64,000 bases of DNA from Nitratiruptor tergarcus DSM 16512 (lineage in GTDB: Bacteria; Campylobacterota; Campylobacteria; Campylobacterales; Nitratiruptoraceae): assembly GCF_027946175.1 (NCBI RefSeq), contig NZ_AP026671.1:1054001-1118000 (forward strand). Direction: 5' to 3'. How positions within the stretch are numbered: the first letter of the stretch is position 1; each line of letters begins with the position of its first letter. The notes under the pieces are model-generated. The model was given only the letters and a program-made list of their open reading frames with translations. It was not told the origin of the DNA and ran no database searches. Below, piece after piece: positions 18,085-28,358 of this stretch. Position numbers and translations under genes: made by a program.

Positions 18085-18363
18085 ATGAAAGAGATTAAAT
18101 GGAACGAAGAGAAAAATCAGATTTTACAACTTACGCGAGGTTTTTCATTTGAAATGGTTTTAGATGCTTTAGAAAATAAAGAAATTATTGATATCAAAGA
18201 ACATCCGAACAAAGATAGATATCCAAATCAAAAGATATTTATTTTAAGACTCAATGATTATTTATGTTATGTTCCATTTGTAGAAAATGAAAAGGAGATC
18301 TTTTTAAAAACAATAATACCAAGTCGAAAACTTAAAAAGGAGTATGAAAATGGAAAAAAATGA
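18085..18363 (+). CDS. brnT: BrnT-family toxin
   Basis: A 92-aa protein of BrnT type, a RelE-like ribonuclease toxin: IKWNEEKNQILQLTRGFSFEMVLDAL, DIKEHPNKDRYPNQKIFILRL, and IFLKTIIPSRKLKKEY fit the family. The frame opens 12 codons earlier, but that would lie inside the promoter, so ATG 18085 (MKEIKWNEE) is chosen. Its end overlaps the antitoxin gene. The pair is self-contained and lies between mutY and metH. Confidence 0.82.
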   Translation: MKEIKWNEEKNQILQLTRGFSFEMVLDALENKEIIDIKEHPNKDRYPNQKIFILRLNDYLCYVPFVENEKEIFLKTIIPSRKLKKEYENGKK

Positions 18364-18631
18364 CTTTTTTTACAATTTAGAAGAGATGGAAATCTTGGAA
18401 AATATAGAAAATGCAAAAAGTATATTGAAAAAAGAGGATAGAGAAAAATATGCAAAATTTGCAAAATATACAAAATCTTTACGCAAAAAAAAGCCTGTTA
18501 CTATCCGCTTTAGCATAACCGATTTAGCAGCAGTAAAGGCTAAAGCTAAAGAGCTTGGTATCAGTTATCAAAACCTCATCCAAGCACTTGTACATAATTT
18601 CGCAACCGGAAAGATTAAGATAGATTTGTAG
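18350..18631 (+). CDS. CopG/ribbon-helix-helix antitoxin partner of BrnT
   Basis: A 93-aa protein: acidic N-terminal part, then KKPVTIRFSITDLAAVKAKAKELGISYQNLIQALVHNF, a ribbon-helix-helix pattern common in antitoxins paired with BrnT. AAGGAG at 18337-18342 is 7 bases from the ATG at 18350 but only 1 from the ATG at 18344, so the later start is preferred. It overlaps the toxin stop. It should neutralise the toxin and repress the shared promoter. Confidence 0.82.
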   Translation: MEKNDFFYNLEEMEILENIENAKSILKKEDREKYAKFAKYTKSLRKKKPVTIRFSITDLAAVKAKAKELGISYQNLIQALVHNFATGKIKIDL

Positions 18632-18713
18632 GTTTGTTTAATACTAAAAATTTTTTATAAACAATTATTATGATAACTATAATATTACTTCAAATTCTTT
18701 GTACTTATTGTCT

Positions 18714-21700
18714 CTAAACGTTAAAATACTTCGCCTCTGGATGATGTACAACTATCGCACAGGTTGACTGCTCAGGATGTATTTGAAACGTTTCACTCAG
18801 CTCAATACCAAACTCCTCTGGTTTTAAGAGGTTAAATATGTGACGATTGAGCTCAAGATCAGGACATGCTGGATAGCCTGGTGAATACCTAGCTCCTTGA
18901 TAGCCTACCATTTTTACATCGCGTAAATCTGCCTTTTCATTGCGTAAAATCCCAAGCTCTATTCGTATCTGCTTGTGTGCAATCTCAGCCAATGCTTCGG
19001 CAAGCTCAACGCTGAGACCATGTACCAAATGATACTCATGATATTTCCCAGCTTTAAAAAGCTCTCCCTCATATTCACTAAACTTGCTTCCAGCACTCAC
19101 GCAGGTAAAAGCACTTACATCCATTCTATCAGCATGAAAATAGTCTGCGATACATCTATGAGGCGGTTTAGACTGCCTTGGAAAGGTGAAAATCTCTATC
19201 GCGTCACCGATGATATTCTCTATCGGCTCACGATTGGCATCCTCATCCCTTTGCCAGCCAAACTCTTCTCCAAAAACATAGAGCTCATTATCTACAGCTC
19301 TTGCAGGCCAATATCCATAGAGAATTACTGGCTGGAATATATCTTTTAGCTCACTTCTAAGCCTATTAAAAGCTGGAATCACCTTTTCATCAAGCTGCTT
19401 TTGATACTCCTCTTTGCTCAGACCTTTTGACTTATAACCCCAACGCTGTTTAAAAAGAAGCCTTTTGTTGATCCACTCATAGGCGATATCCGGATCAATC
19501 TCAAGTGTCTTTCTACCCCAAAATGGTGGGATAGGTACAGGAGCCGGTTTTGGCAAGATAATGTTTGCCGGATCGATCTTTACTTCCTCTTTTGGCTTGA
19601 CCTCGACAATCTCCTCTTCATCCTTGTCGCTTCCAAGCTTTGTATCAAAGTTTCCCTCTTCGATTCTGCTCATTGCCACTATTCCATCAAAAGCATCGCG
19701 GCAATAAAAGATAGGTCCATCATAGGCTGGACGGCAAAACTCATCCACAAATTTCTTCGTCAGCGCAGCCCCACCCAAAAGAACAGGCGCATCAATTCCT
19801 TTTTGCTTCATCTCTTTGAGGTTTTCCAACATCACTTGGGTAGATTTGACCAGCAGTCCACTCATTCCGATTGCCTGGGCATTATGCTCTTTATAAGCTT
19901 TGATAAACTCTTCGAGCTCTACTTTGATACCTAGATTGACAACTTTAAAGCCATTATTGGTGAGCAATATATCTACAAGGTTTTTACCAACATCATGCAC
20001 GTCACCTTTGACCGTTCCTAAAATGAGCGTAGTCTGCGACTGTTTCTCTGTCTTTGGCAAAAACTGGTTGAGATAATCCACTGCTGCTTTCATCACCTCT
20101 GCACTTTGTAGTACAAATGGCAGCTGCATCTGCCCACTTCCAAAGAGATCGCCCACCTCTTTCATAGCCCCGATTAAAATCTCATTGATAATCTTTTCAG
20201 GATCTATCACATCTTTGGCTTTTTCAAGCAGTGGCATCATCCGATCTTTGTCCCCATCGATGAGGAGTTTGTGGATTTGCTCTTCAAGTGGGAGTTTGCT
20301 CAGTTCATCATCACTTGCAGTCTCTTTTTTCTCCGCTTTGCTGAAGTGCTCGATAAAGGCAAAGAGTGGATCGCCATTTTCGCGTCTGTTAAAGAGCAGA
20401 TCCTCACAAACTTTTCGATCCTCTTCACTGATTTTGTGGTAAGGGATGAGATTTTTGACATTGACGATCGCCATCGTAAGACCGGCTTCGACGCAGTGGT
20501 GCAAAAAAACACTGTTGAGGTACTCCCTTGCATGTTTGTCTAAGCCAAAGCTGATATTGGATACTCCTAAAACTGCTCCCACTTCTGGATGACGCTTTCT
20601 TAACTCACGAATCGCTTCAATGGTTTCAATAGCTGCTGTTTGATACTCCTCATCCCCACTTCCAACAGTAAAGGTTAAAAGATCAAAAACAAGATCACCA
20701 GGATTGAGGCCATGCAGATTCACAGCTCTTTCATACATACGCTCAGCAACCGCCAATTTTTTCTCTTTTGTCTTTGCCATTCCCTCTTCATCGATTGCCA
20801 ACAGTACCAATGCCGCACCATAGCGCTTTGCCAATGAACAGATCTTGTCAAACTTCTCTATCCCATCTTCGAGGTTGGCTGAGTTGATAATCGGACGTCC
20901 GCCAATGTGCTTAAGAGCTGTCTCTATGGCTGGCACTTGCGTGGAGTCCGGCATGAGGGGGATTGGAATCTTTTCATTATAGAGCTGGATGACTTCTTTC
21001 ATATCTTTTGTCTCATCACGCCCTGCAAACCCCACACTTACATCAATTCCATGGGCTCCACTGCGCACTTGCTGCTGGGCAACACTGAGTGTCCCTTCAT
21101 AATCGCTTTTTAAAAGAAGCTCTCTAAAAGCTTTGCTTCCTGTCGCGTTACTTCGCTCACCCATTAAAAAGGGAGGAGGATTTTGCATGAGTGTACGAGC
21201 TTCAAAAAGGCTTGCAATGCTTCTTGGCTGCTTTCCTTTTGGAGGAAGGGGCTTTTTGCCTTCAACTGAATCTACCAAAGCTTTGATATGCTGAGGAGTC
21301 GTCCCACAACATCCGCCTAGCAGCGTCACACCCGGTATGGCGGTAAATTTTGCTTCAAGCTCGGTAAACTCTTTTGGTCCCATAGGATAGTAGGTATAGC
21401 CGCCTCTGTTTTGAGGAAGCCCAGCATTGGCATGGATACTAATTGGCCGATCCCACACTTCGCTCAGCACTCTTACATGTTTTTCCACCATATCAGGACC
21501 GGTTCCGCAGTTAAATCCCAAAGAAATAATGTCAAACGGTTCTAAAATAGTCGCAATAGTTGCTGCATCAGTTCCGATAAGCATTGTACCATTTTGCTCA
21601 ATGGTAACACTTACCATAATGGGAATTTGGGGAGCTGTATCTTGACAAGCATGAATCGCTGCTTTAATTTGAAGTGGATCTTGACAAGTCTCAAGCAAGA

Positions 21701-22160
21701 AAAGATCTGCTCCTCCATCTCTTGCCCCACGAGCAGCTTCGCTGTATCCTGCATACATTTCATCATAATCGATATGCCCAAGGCTTGGCAGTTTTGTTCC
21801 AGGTCCCAAAGAGCAGGCAGTAAAACGCGGTTTATCAGGTGTGCTATAAGCTTCGCAAACCTCCTTGACTAGCTCACATCCTCGTTTTGTAAGATCATAC
21901 GCTTCGCTGGCTAAATCATACTCCTCCAAGACCCATGGCATTGAGCCAAATGTGTTTGTTTTAATGATATCAGCCCCTACTTTTGCATAGGCTTCATGGA
22001 TCGACCTAATCACATCTGGAGCAGTTTTATTGAGAAGCTCATTACACCCCTCTTTACCTTCCCAAGCTTTGGCTGGAATCTCATTTGCTTTTGCCTGAAG
22101 CTGCGTTCCCATTGCACCATCAATGACTAAAATCCGCTTTTTTAGCAGCTCTTTAATCAA
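18714..22160 (-). CDS. metH: cobalamin-dependent methionine synthase
   Basis: A full-length 1148-aa modular MetH. It has the homocysteine domain (VIDGAMGTQLQ near the start; zinc cysteines FNCGTG and GGCCGTTP), the pterin domain (PPFLMGERSNATGSKAF onward), the cobalamin cap and Rossmann modules with the lower-ligand histidine in GDVHDVGKNLV and GMSGLLVKST, and the C-terminal SAM-dependent reactivation domain (RYSPGYPACPDL). It methylates homocysteine from methyl-tetrahydrofolate. The start is TTG behind AAAGAGGTG. cobO and a BtuB-like receptor in the window serve the same cofactor. Confidence 0.97.
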   Translation of the reverse strand: MIKELLKKRILVIDGAMGTQLQAKANEIPAKAWEGKEGCNELLNKTAPDVIRSIHEAYAKVGADIIKTNTFGSMPWVLEEYDLASEAYDLTKRGCELVKEVCEAYSTPDKPRFTACSLGPGTKLPSLGHIDYDEMYAGYSEAARGARDGGADLFLLETCQDPLQIKAAIHACQDTAPQIPIMVSVTIEQNGTMLIGTDAATIATILEPFDIISLGFNCGTGPDMVEKHVRVLSEVWDRPISIHANAGLPQNRGGYTYYPMGPKEFTELEAKFTAIPGVTLLGGCCGTTPQHIKALVDSVEGKKPLPPKGKQPRSIASLFEARTLMQNPPPFLMGERSNATGSKAFRELLLKSDYEGTLSVAQQQVRSGAHGIDVSVGFAGRDETKDMKEVIQLYNEKIPIPLMPDSTQVPAIETALKHIGGRPIINSANLEDGIEKFDKICSLAKRYGAALVLLAIDEEGMAKTKEKKLAVAERMYERAVNLHGLNPGDLVFDLLTFTVGSGDEEYQTAAIETIEAIRELRKRHPEVGAVLGVSNISFGLDKHAREYLNSVFLHHCVEAGLTMAIVNVKNLIPYHKISEEDRKVCEDLLFNRRENGDPLFAFIEHFSKAEKKETASDDELSKLPLEEQIHKLLIDGDKDRMMPLLEKAKDVIDPEKIINEILIGAMKEVGDLFGSGQMQLPFVLQSAEVMKAAVDYLNQFLPKTEKQSQTTLILGTVKGDVHDVGKNLVDILLTNNGFKVVNLGIKVELEEFIKAYKEHNAQAIGMSGLLVKSTQVMLENLKEMKQKGIDAPVLLGGAALTKKFVDEFCRPAYDGPIFYCRDAFDGIVAMSRIEEGNFDTKLGSDKDEEEIVEVKPKEEVKIDPANIILPKPAPVPIPPFWGRKTLEIDPDIAYEWINKRLLFKQRWGYKSKGLSKEEYQKQLDEKVIPAFNRLRSELKDIFQPVILYGYWPARAVDNELYVFGEEFGWQRDEDANREPIENIIGDAIEIFTFPRQSKPPHRCIADYFHADRMDVSAFTCVSAGSKFSEYEGELFKAGKYHEYHLVHGLSVELAEALAEIAHKQIRIELGILRNEKADLRDVKMVGYQGARYSPGYPACPDLELNRHIFNLLKPEEFGIELSETFQIHPEQSTCAIVVHHPEAKYFNV

Positions 22161-22217
22161 TCTGCACCTCTTTAAATTTTTTTGCCATTATACTATTATA
22201 TTTAAAAGGAGTTTGCA
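22161..22217. promoter_or_regulatory. divergent promoter region between metH and a small gene
   Basis: 57 bases between two divergent starts. On the minus strand AGTATAATGG is a good -10 box for metH. On the plus strand TATATT followed by AAAAGGAG serves the 151-aa gene. No SAM or cobalamin riboswitch fits in so short a space. Confidence 0.45.
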
Positions 22218-22673
22218 ATGTTTATCAACCGCTTTCCCAAAATGGCAGCACTCCAAAAGTTTCGCGCAATTGCTTTAGGATTTAATGAAGAGATAGCTGA
22301 AGCAATTGGCATCGCAGAAGCTACAAAGTATGCAATATTTAAAAACCTCTCTTATAGAAGGCGCAGGGAAAAAGAGCGAGAATATGTCACTAAAAAGCTT
22401 AAAATCACACCAGAAAATCTAGATGTTGAGACATTTACTCTATTTAAACTCCAAGCGCTCAATGGGCTACCTTTTGTCGGAGAAAAGACATATACTAGTG
22501 AAGATTACAATAGAGCAGTCTTTATGAAATTTGGCGAAGAAGCTGGCAAAAAAATTGAAGAGTGGGCAAAAAATATAATAGATTCATGTGATAAAGCGCT
22601 CTTAGAAAATGAACAAAAATTCTTCAATGAGTGCTGGAAACCACACCGGGATGAGAATCCTTTAAAGAATTGA
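22218..22673 (+). CDS. conserved-looking hypothetical protein, mainly helical
   Basis: A 151-aa soluble protein, rich in charged residues and probably all-helical (FNEEIAEAIGIAEATKYAIFKNLSYRRRREKEREYVTKKL, then FGEEAGKKIEEWAKNIIDSCDKALLENEQ). I recognise no family. AAAAGGAG precedes the ATG. Its stop codon lies inside the FNR-type box of the next gene, so the two are separately promoted. Confidence 0.65.
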   Translation: MFINRFPKMAALQKFRAIALGFNEEIAEAIGIAEATKYAIFKNLSYRRRREKEREYVTKKLKITPENLDVETFTLFKLQALNGLPFVGEKTYTSEDYNRAVFMKFGEEAGKKIEEWAKNIIDSCDKALLENEQKFFNECWKPHRDENPLKN

Positions 22674-22711
22674 TAAGAATCAATATAAAGAGAATAAAAA
22701 AAGTTTACAAT
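22670..22711 (+). promoter_or_regulatory. perfect FNR/CRP-type box with a class II promoter for the peroxidase gene
   Basis: TTGATAAGAATCAA at 22670-22683 is a perfect FNR consensus palindrome. A -10-like TACAAT lies at 22706-22711, so the predicted start is near 22718 and the box centre is at about -41.5, the classic class II activator position. This predicts activation of the downstream di-heme peroxidase when oxygen is scarce. Confidence 0.7.
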
Positions 22712-22745
22712 AGAAACAAGAACTAAAAGGAGATAAATAAAAAAA

Positions 22746-23873
22746 ATGAAAAAAGTCTTAATTTTTATTGTGTTACCTCTTTTTATTTTTTCAACTCCCT
22801 ATATTGTCGGAAAAATGAGTACATATATTATCCTCAAAACTTCTAGTCAAGAGATTTCCCCTCAGCAGCTACGCAAACAAGCGATTGCAGCTGGATTTCG
22901 ATCCAATCCCAAAAATTTTAATGATCTTATGAAACTCCTTGATACACCATCCAATCGACTCACAAAAGAAAAAATTCTTCTTGGAAAAATGCTCTTTTTT
23001 GATCCAAGCCTATCTAGAGATGGAACGATTAGCTGTGCAAGCTGCCATAATCTCGATAGTGGTGGAGATGATAACAGGCCAACAGCAATCGGTTATAAGA
23101 ATCGAAAAAATCCTCATCATCTCAATTCTCCAACTGTACTTAATGCAGCGCTTCAAAAGTTTCAATTTTGGGATGGAAGAGCTAAAAGTGTCGAAGAACA
23201 AGCCAAAGGGCCATTACAAGCACCTTTTGAAATGGCAATGACGCCAAAAGAGGTGGTAGAACGGGTACGACAAAATCCATCTTACCGCAAGATGTTTAAA
23301 GAGGTTTTTGGCGATGAGACTATTACATTTGATCGTGTTACCAAAGCGATAGGAGCCTATGAACGAACACTCCTCACACGAGGGCGGTTTGATGATTTTC
23401 TCGATGGTAATCTGAGTGCATTGAATCCAAAAGAGCAAAAAGGTTTGAAACTTTTCATTAGCATCGGTTGTAAAGCATGCCATATGGGACGTAGTATTGG
23501 TGGGAAAATTATACAAAAATTCCCTATCATTGAGCGCCATACTCCAATTTATCCGGTTTTTGGTTTTCATGAGGGCAAATACTACTTCAAAGAATTACGT
23601 TTCGATACAAATATTTCTTATGAACCCTATCCATTTCCTAATTTTGGCCATTACTATGGCAAAAATAGTGCAAGATATTTTAAAGTTCCAATCTTACGGA
23701 ATATTACAAAAACTGCCCCCTACTTTCACAATGGAGCTGTAAAAGACCTCAAAGAAGCCATTCGTATTATGGGGAAATATCAAAGAGACTTAAAGTTAAA
23801 TGAGAATCAAATTGATGCTATAGAAGCATTTTTCCACACATTAGAAGGCAAAATAGTTGATTATGGTATTTAG
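22746..23873 (+). CDS. di-heme cytochrome c peroxidase (CcpA/MauG family)
   Basis: A 375-aa periplasmic protein with an N-terminal hydrophobic anchor or signal (KKVLIFIVLPLFIFSTPYIVG) and two c-heme sites, CASCH (with LSRDGTISCASCHNLDSGG) and CKACH. LFFDPSLSRDG, NSPTVLNAALQKFQFWDGRA and APYFHNGAVKDLKEAI are family blocks. It reduces hydrogen peroxide with electrons from cytochrome c. AGGAG is 13 bases from the ATG, a long spacing. The upstream FNR-type promoter fits anaerobic control. The 3' end overlaps the convergent Sua5-like gene by 4 bases. Confidence 0.93.
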   Translation: MKKVLIFIVLPLFIFSTPYIVGKMSTYIILKTSSQEISPQQLRKQAIAAGFRSNPKNFNDLMKLLDTPSNRLTKEKILLGKMLFFDPSLSRDGTISCASCHNLDSGGDDNRPTAIGYKNRKNPHHLNSPTVLNAALQKFQFWDGRAKSVEEQAKGPLQAPFEMAMTPKEVVERVRQNPSYRKMFKEVFGDETITFDRVTKAIGAYERTLLTRGRFDDFLDGNLSALNPKEQKGLKLFISIGCKACHMGRSIGGKIIQKFPIIERHTPIYPVFGFHEGKYYFKELRFDTNISYEPYPFPNFGHYYGKNSARYFKVPILRNITKTAPYFHNGAVKDLKEAIRIMGKYQRDLKLNENQIDAIEAFFHTLEGKIVDYGI

Positions 23874-24310
23874 CGAACTTTCACAACTCTTTTTTTTGAC
23901 AATTTAAAAATCTTTGATGGCTCACTCTCATAGAGCCCTCGCCAATCTTCTACAACAATATCGGCTCGCTTTATAGCCCACTCTCTCTCAAATCTCTTTC
24001 CACTTTCATTGGCACTTGTAGAATAGAACCAACAAAACTTTTGTAAAAACTTATAGTGCTCCCCGCTATTTATCACACGCAAAGCTTTGCCATTCGGATA
24101 GATAAAAGTAGTTTTTTTCGCTCGCCTCACTAGGTTTTTGTGCTTTTTGGGAACTCTTACAAACTTTTGTAAATTTTTCAATGAAGATACTGCTATGAGA
24201 AATGGTTTGGAGGGAGGACGTTTTTTAATTTGTGCTAGTTTTTCACTATCTTGGCTCAAAAAACCGACAGTTGTGTCGGTTTGAGCAAGGTAAACTTTTG
24301 TGGGTTCCAT
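23870..24310 (-). CDS. short Sua5/YciO/YrdC-domain protein
   Basis: A 146-aa protein resembling the RNA- and ATP-binding core of threonylcarbamoyl-AMP synthases: YLAQTDTTVGFLSQD, KKRPPSKPFLIAVSS (the K-R-x-x-x-K-P motif), and FYSTSANESGKRFE. It is clearly shorter than TsaC/Sua5 (about 190-340 aa). It may be the minimal form used for tRNA t6A in this group or a paralogue. The ATG overlaps the carB stop (TAATG), so it is coupled to carB. Confidence 0.75.
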   Translation of the reverse strand: MEPTKVYLAQTDTTVGFLSQDSEKLAQIKKRPPSKPFLIAVSSLKNLQKFVRVPKKHKNLVRRAKKTTFIYPNGKALRVINSGEHYKFLQKFCWFYSTSANESGKRFEREWAIKRADIVVEDWRGLYESEPSKIFKLSKKRVVKVR

Positions 24311-27300
24311 TATTCGCTGAGGTAGTCTTGCAGCGCTTTTGGAGTAAGCTCTTTGGCTCTCAGGCTCTTAATCGCTTCAGCTGCTACTTTTGCTGCTGAA
24401 ATAGTTGTAAAGTAAGGGATCTGATGGCGCAGCACCTGCTCGCGTATCTTTCTTGCATCACTCTTACTTGCTTTATTGTCACTTGTATTGATTGCCATTG
24501 CAATCTCACCATTTTTAATCATATCTTCGATATTCGGACGCCCTTCGCTAATTTTAAGTACCAATGTACTCTCAATTCCAGCATCTTCTAAGATTTTATG
24601 CGTTCCTCGCGTAGCAACGATCTCAAATCCTAAATCTTTATAAAGTCTCGCAATCTCTGGGGCATATGGCTTATCATAGTCAGTCAGCGATAAAAAGAGC
24701 TTTCCAGCAGTTGCCAGGCGGTTACCTGCTGCAAACTGTGATTTAGCAAAGCTCTCTCCAAAACTTTCACTTATCCCCATTACCTCCCCGGTACTCTTCA
24801 TCTCAGGCCCTAATAATAAATCGGCTCCAGGAAGTTTGTTGAATGGAAATACCGCCTCTTTTACGGCTATATGATTTTTGAGTTTTGGTTTGAGAATTTC
24901 TTGGCTAAAATCTACTACTCCATATTCATCATAATATTGAAGCGCTTCTACAAGATCACCTTTGATCATCACGCGCGTTGCCACTTTTGCCATCGGAACA
25001 CCTGTAGCTTTACTCACAAATGGCACGGTGCGCGATGCTCTTGGATTTACTTCAATCAAATAGACCTCATCTTTATAGATTGCATATTGGATATTGAGTA
25101 ATCCCTTTACGCCAAGTCCAAGGGCAATTTTTGCAGTCTGCTCTTCAACTTCAAATAAAATCTTCTCGTCAATCGTCACTGTTGGCAAAGAGCAAGCACT
25201 ATCACCAGAGTGGATCCCAGCCTCTTCGATATGCTGCATAATTCCACCGATATAGACTCTCTTACCATCACTTATAGCATCTACATCAAGTTCAATTGCG
25301 TGATCGAGAAATTTATCAATTAAAACGGGAGATTCATGGCTGACACTCACTGCCTCATCCATATACTCTTTAAGCTCACTTTCATTATAGACGATGCGCA
25401 TTGCTCGCCCACCGAGAACGTAGCTTGGTCGCACAAGCACAGGATATCCAATCTCTTCTGCAATTTTCAAAGCATCTTCTTTGGTAAAAGCTGTCCCATT
25501 TGGAGGCTGTTTGAGTCCATTTTTGGCTATAAATTCGCTAAATTTCTCTCTATCTTCAGCTAAATCTATCACTTTTGCACTTGTTCCTACAATTTTAGCT
25601 CCAATAGCTGTGAGAGGCTTGGCAAGTTTGAGGGGAGTCTGCCCTCCAAAGTGCACTATCACACCACTTGGATTTTCTTCTTTGATGACACTGCGCACAT
25701 GCTCAAAATCGATAGGCTCAAAGTAGAGAATATCACTTGTATCATAATCAGTAGAGACCGTTTCAGGGTTGCAGTTGTACATAATTGATTTAATCCCCAT
25801 ATCTTTGAGAGCAAAGGCAGCGTGCACACAGCAGTAGTCAAACTCAATCCCCTGCCCAATGCGGTTTGGGCCTCCACCGATGATAAGCACCTTCTCTTCA
25901 TTTGACTCTTTTTGCACCTTTGGAAGTTTTGTAATATTTGTAGAGCTATAGAGATAGGGAGTAAGGGCTGGAAACTCTGCTGCACAAGTATCTACTTCGT
26001 TGTATTCAAGTTCAATTCCTAAAGAGACTCTGGCGCTGTACACATCATTTTCTGTAAGCTCTGTATGCTCTTTTTCATTGATAAGCTTTGCAATCATCTT
26101 ATCGCTAAAGCCATATGTTTTGGCTCTGCGTAGCATCTCTTCATTTTGCAAAATATCAAGATCTATTTTTTCTTCAAACTGCACAATCTCTTCTATTTGA
26201 TACAAAAACCATGGATCGATTTGTGAGAGTTCATGGATCTCTTCTACACTCAATCCTTCACGAAAACCTTGCGCAATATAGAGGAGGCGTTTCTCATTTG
26301 GACGGCGGATTTCATGCTTGATAGTCTCGATATCTGCTTCAATCTTCTCAAATCCAGCAAGTCCCGTCTCTAGTGAGCAAAGCCCCTTTTGGACAGATTC
26401 TTTAAAGGTGCGTCCTATTGCCATCACTTCGCCAACACTTTTCATAGATGTAGTAAGTGTAGAGTCAGCTTGTGGGAACTTTTCAAAAGTAAAGCGTGGA
26501 ATTTTTGTTACAATATAGTCAATCGTTGGCTCAAAACTTGCAGCAGTACCTGTAATATCATTTTCGATCTCATCAAGGGTATAGCCAACAGCAAGCAGCG
26601 TCGCTACTTTTGCTATAGGGTAACCTGTAGCTTTACTCGCAAGTGCACTTGAGCGGCTCACTCTGGGATTCATCTCGATAACAATCATGCGCCCAGTTTT
26701 TGGATTGACTGCGAACTGCACATTACTCCCACCAGTATCCACACCAATCTCTCGCAAAATTGCAAAAGAGGCATCGCGCATACGTTGATACTCTTTGTCC
26801 GTGAGAGTGAGAGCTGGGGCTATAGTGATAGAGTCTCCTGTATGTACGCCCATAGGATCGAGGTTTTCGATGGAGCAGACAATAATACAGTTATCTTCGC
26901 GATCTCTGATTACCTCCATCTCATACTCTTTCCAGCCAAGAAGCGACTCTTCGATGAGAATCTCACTAATAGGACTTGCCTCTAAACCCTTGGCTGCAAG
27001 AGTTTTAAATTCATCGATATTGTATGCTACACCACTTCCACCACCAGCAAGTGTATAAGAAGCGCGGATAATAAGAGGAAATCCAATTTCACGGGCTGCT
27101 TCCATCGCCTCTTCGAGGCTGTAAGCGTAACGGCTCTTTGGAAGATCCATACCAAGCCGTAGCATCGCCTCTTTGAAAGCCTGTCTATCTTCACCCTTTT
27201 TAATAGCCTCTGGATTTGCTCCAAGAAATTTTACTCCCTCTAACATCCCCTTTTCATACATACTCATTGCAACATTAAGAGCAGTCTGCCCACCCATTGT

Positions 27301-27564
27301 AGGCAAGATCGCATCAACTTTTTCTTGTTGAATAATCTTATAGATAATATCTTCTGTAATTGGTTCGATATATGTGCGATCTGCAAAGCCTGGATCAGTC
27401 ATAATAGTTGCAGGGTTGGAGTTTACTAGAACTACGCGATAACCTAAAGATTTGAGAGTTTTTACTGCTTGAGTTCCTGAGTAGTCAAATTCACATGCTT
27501 GGCCTATAACGATGGGACCTGAGCCTATGAGGAGAATCGTGTGGATATCGTCTCTTTTTGGCAT
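24310..27564 (-). CDS. carB: carbamoyl-phosphate synthase large subunit
   Basis: A 1084-aa enzyme with two homologous ATP-grasp halves ([24 protein letters not shown] in the first, [24 protein letters not shown] in the second) and a C-terminal MGS-type regulatory domain ([22 protein letters not shown]). It makes carbamoyl phosphate for pyrimidines and arginine. The frame opens 21 codons earlier, overlapping mreC, but [14 protein letters not shown] at 27564 with AAGGGT upstream is the usual start and gives the usual length. carA is not in the window. Confidence 0.97.
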   Translation of the reverse strand: MPKRDDIHTILLIGSGPIVIGQACEFDYSGTQAVKTLKSLGYRVVLVNSNPATIMTDPGFADRTYIEPITEDIIYKIIQQEKVDAILPTMGGQTALNVAMSMYEKGMLEGVKFLGANPEAIKKGEDRQAFKEAMLRLGMDLPKSRYAYSLEEAMEAAREIGFPLIIRASYTLAGGGSGVAYNIDEFKTLAAKGLEASPISEILIEESLLGWKEYEMEVIRDREDNCIIVCSIENLDPMGVHTGDSITIAPALTLTDKEYQRMRDASFAILREIGVDTGGSNVQFAVNPKTGRMIVIEMNPRVSRSSALASKATGYPIAKVATLLAVGYTLDEIENDITGTAASFEPTIDYIVTKIPRFTFEKFPQADSTLTTSMKSVGEVMAIGRTFKESVQKGLCSLETGLAGFEKIEADIETIKHEIRRPNEKRLLYIAQGFREGLSVEEIHELSQIDPWFLYQIEEIVQFEEKIDLDILQNEEMLRRAKTYGFSDKMIAKLINEKEHTELTENDVYSARVSLGIELEYNEVDTCAAEFPALTPYLYSSTNITKLPKVQKESNEEKVLIIGGGPNRIGQGIEFDYCCVHAAFALKDMGIKSIMYNCNPETVSTDYDTSDILYFEPIDFEHVRSVIKEENPSGVIVHFGGQTPLKLAKPLTAIGAKIVGTSAKVIDLAEDREKFSEFIAKNGLKQPPNGTAFTKEDALKIAEEIGYPVLVRPSYVLGGRAMRIVYNESELKEYMDEAVSVSHESPVLIDKFLDHAIELDVDAISDGKRVYIGGIMQHIEEAGIHSGDSACSLPTVTIDEKILFEVEEQTAKIALGLGVKGLLNIQYAIYKDEVYLIEVNPRASRTVPFVSKATGVPMAKVATRVMIKGDLVEALQYYDEYGVVDFSQEILKPKLKNHIAVKEAVFPFNKLPGADLLLGPEMKSTGEVMGISESFGESFAKSQFAAGNRLATAGKLFLSLTDYDKPYAPEIARLYKDLGFEIVATRGTHKILEDAGIESTLVLKISEGRPNIEDMIKNGEIAMAINTSDNKASKSDARKIREQVLRHQIPYFTTISAAKVAAEAIKSLRAKELTPKALQDYLSE

Positions 27565-27608
27565 TGTTACCCTTGTGATTTTAGTTTTTGATTTTATCGA
27601 AAAGTTCT

Positions 27609-28358
27609 TTATAACTTCATTAGCCAAAAAAATCTTGGATGGGATAAATTAGCAAAAGTACGTACTTTAGCTACTTTATAGCTTCCTTCTTGCCAGATTT
27701 TGATTACAACTCCCACTTTCAGTCCATAGACAAAAATCTTATCAAGCCCACTTGTTACAACCTGTTGTCCTACGTGAAAGTTCTCATAATTTGGGATATA
27801 TTTGACAATGACGAATCTATTATCACCACTTCCAGTCGCAACACCTTGTGCTTTCTCCCCAATAATAACTCCATAGCTACATTTTGTATTACCATTGAGC
27901 AGTGCAAGTGTTTTGCCATTCTTTTCAATGGCTATACCTGCAACATACTCTCCTTTAAGTAGCCCAGCAATATTTTGGGATTGCAGTTTTGTATCTAGCC
28001 ATAATGCAGTAAAATCTCCAAATTTTTCATATGCTAAGGCACGTACATACCGCAAATCTACTTTATATGGAAGTGAAATATTGCAATCATGCATAAGTGA
28101 TTGGAGATGCTGCTGGAGATCTGCTACAAGAAGTTGCGATTTTTGTAGTTCTCTATTTTCTCGCTGTAATTGTGCTATTTTATCTGCTTGATTGAGATAT
28201 TTATAAAAAAAAGCATCAATATTATCTAATGTTTTTACTACAGTTGATTTAATAAAATTGGTAGAAGTAAGTATTGCATTGCGCAAATGTGAATCAATCT
28301 CAAAAAAGAGCAGCGCCAGTAGCAATGCTGCTATGACAAAACCTACTCTTTTAATCAT
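27609..28358 (-). CDS. mreC: rod-shape-determining protein MreC
   Basis: A 249-aa protein with one N-terminal membrane helix ([17 protein letters not shown]), a coiled coil with [22 protein letters not shown], and the periplasmic beta domains typical of MreC. It links MreB filaments to the cell-wall synthesis complex. It overlaps the end of mreB by 8 bases. mreD is not next to it. Confidence 0.93.
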   Translation of the reverse strand: MIKRVGFVIAALLLALLFFEIDSHLRNAILTSTNFIKSTVVKTLDNIDAFFYKYLNQADKIAQLQRENRELQKSQLLVADLQQHLQSLMHDCNISLPYKVDLRYVRALAYEKFGDFTALWLDTKLQSQNIAGLLKGEYVAGIAIEKNGKTLALLNGNTKCSYGVIIGEKAQGVATGSGDNRFVIVKYIPNYENFHVGQQVVTSGLDKIFVYGLKVGVVIKIWQEGSYKVAKVRTFANLSHPRFFWLMKL

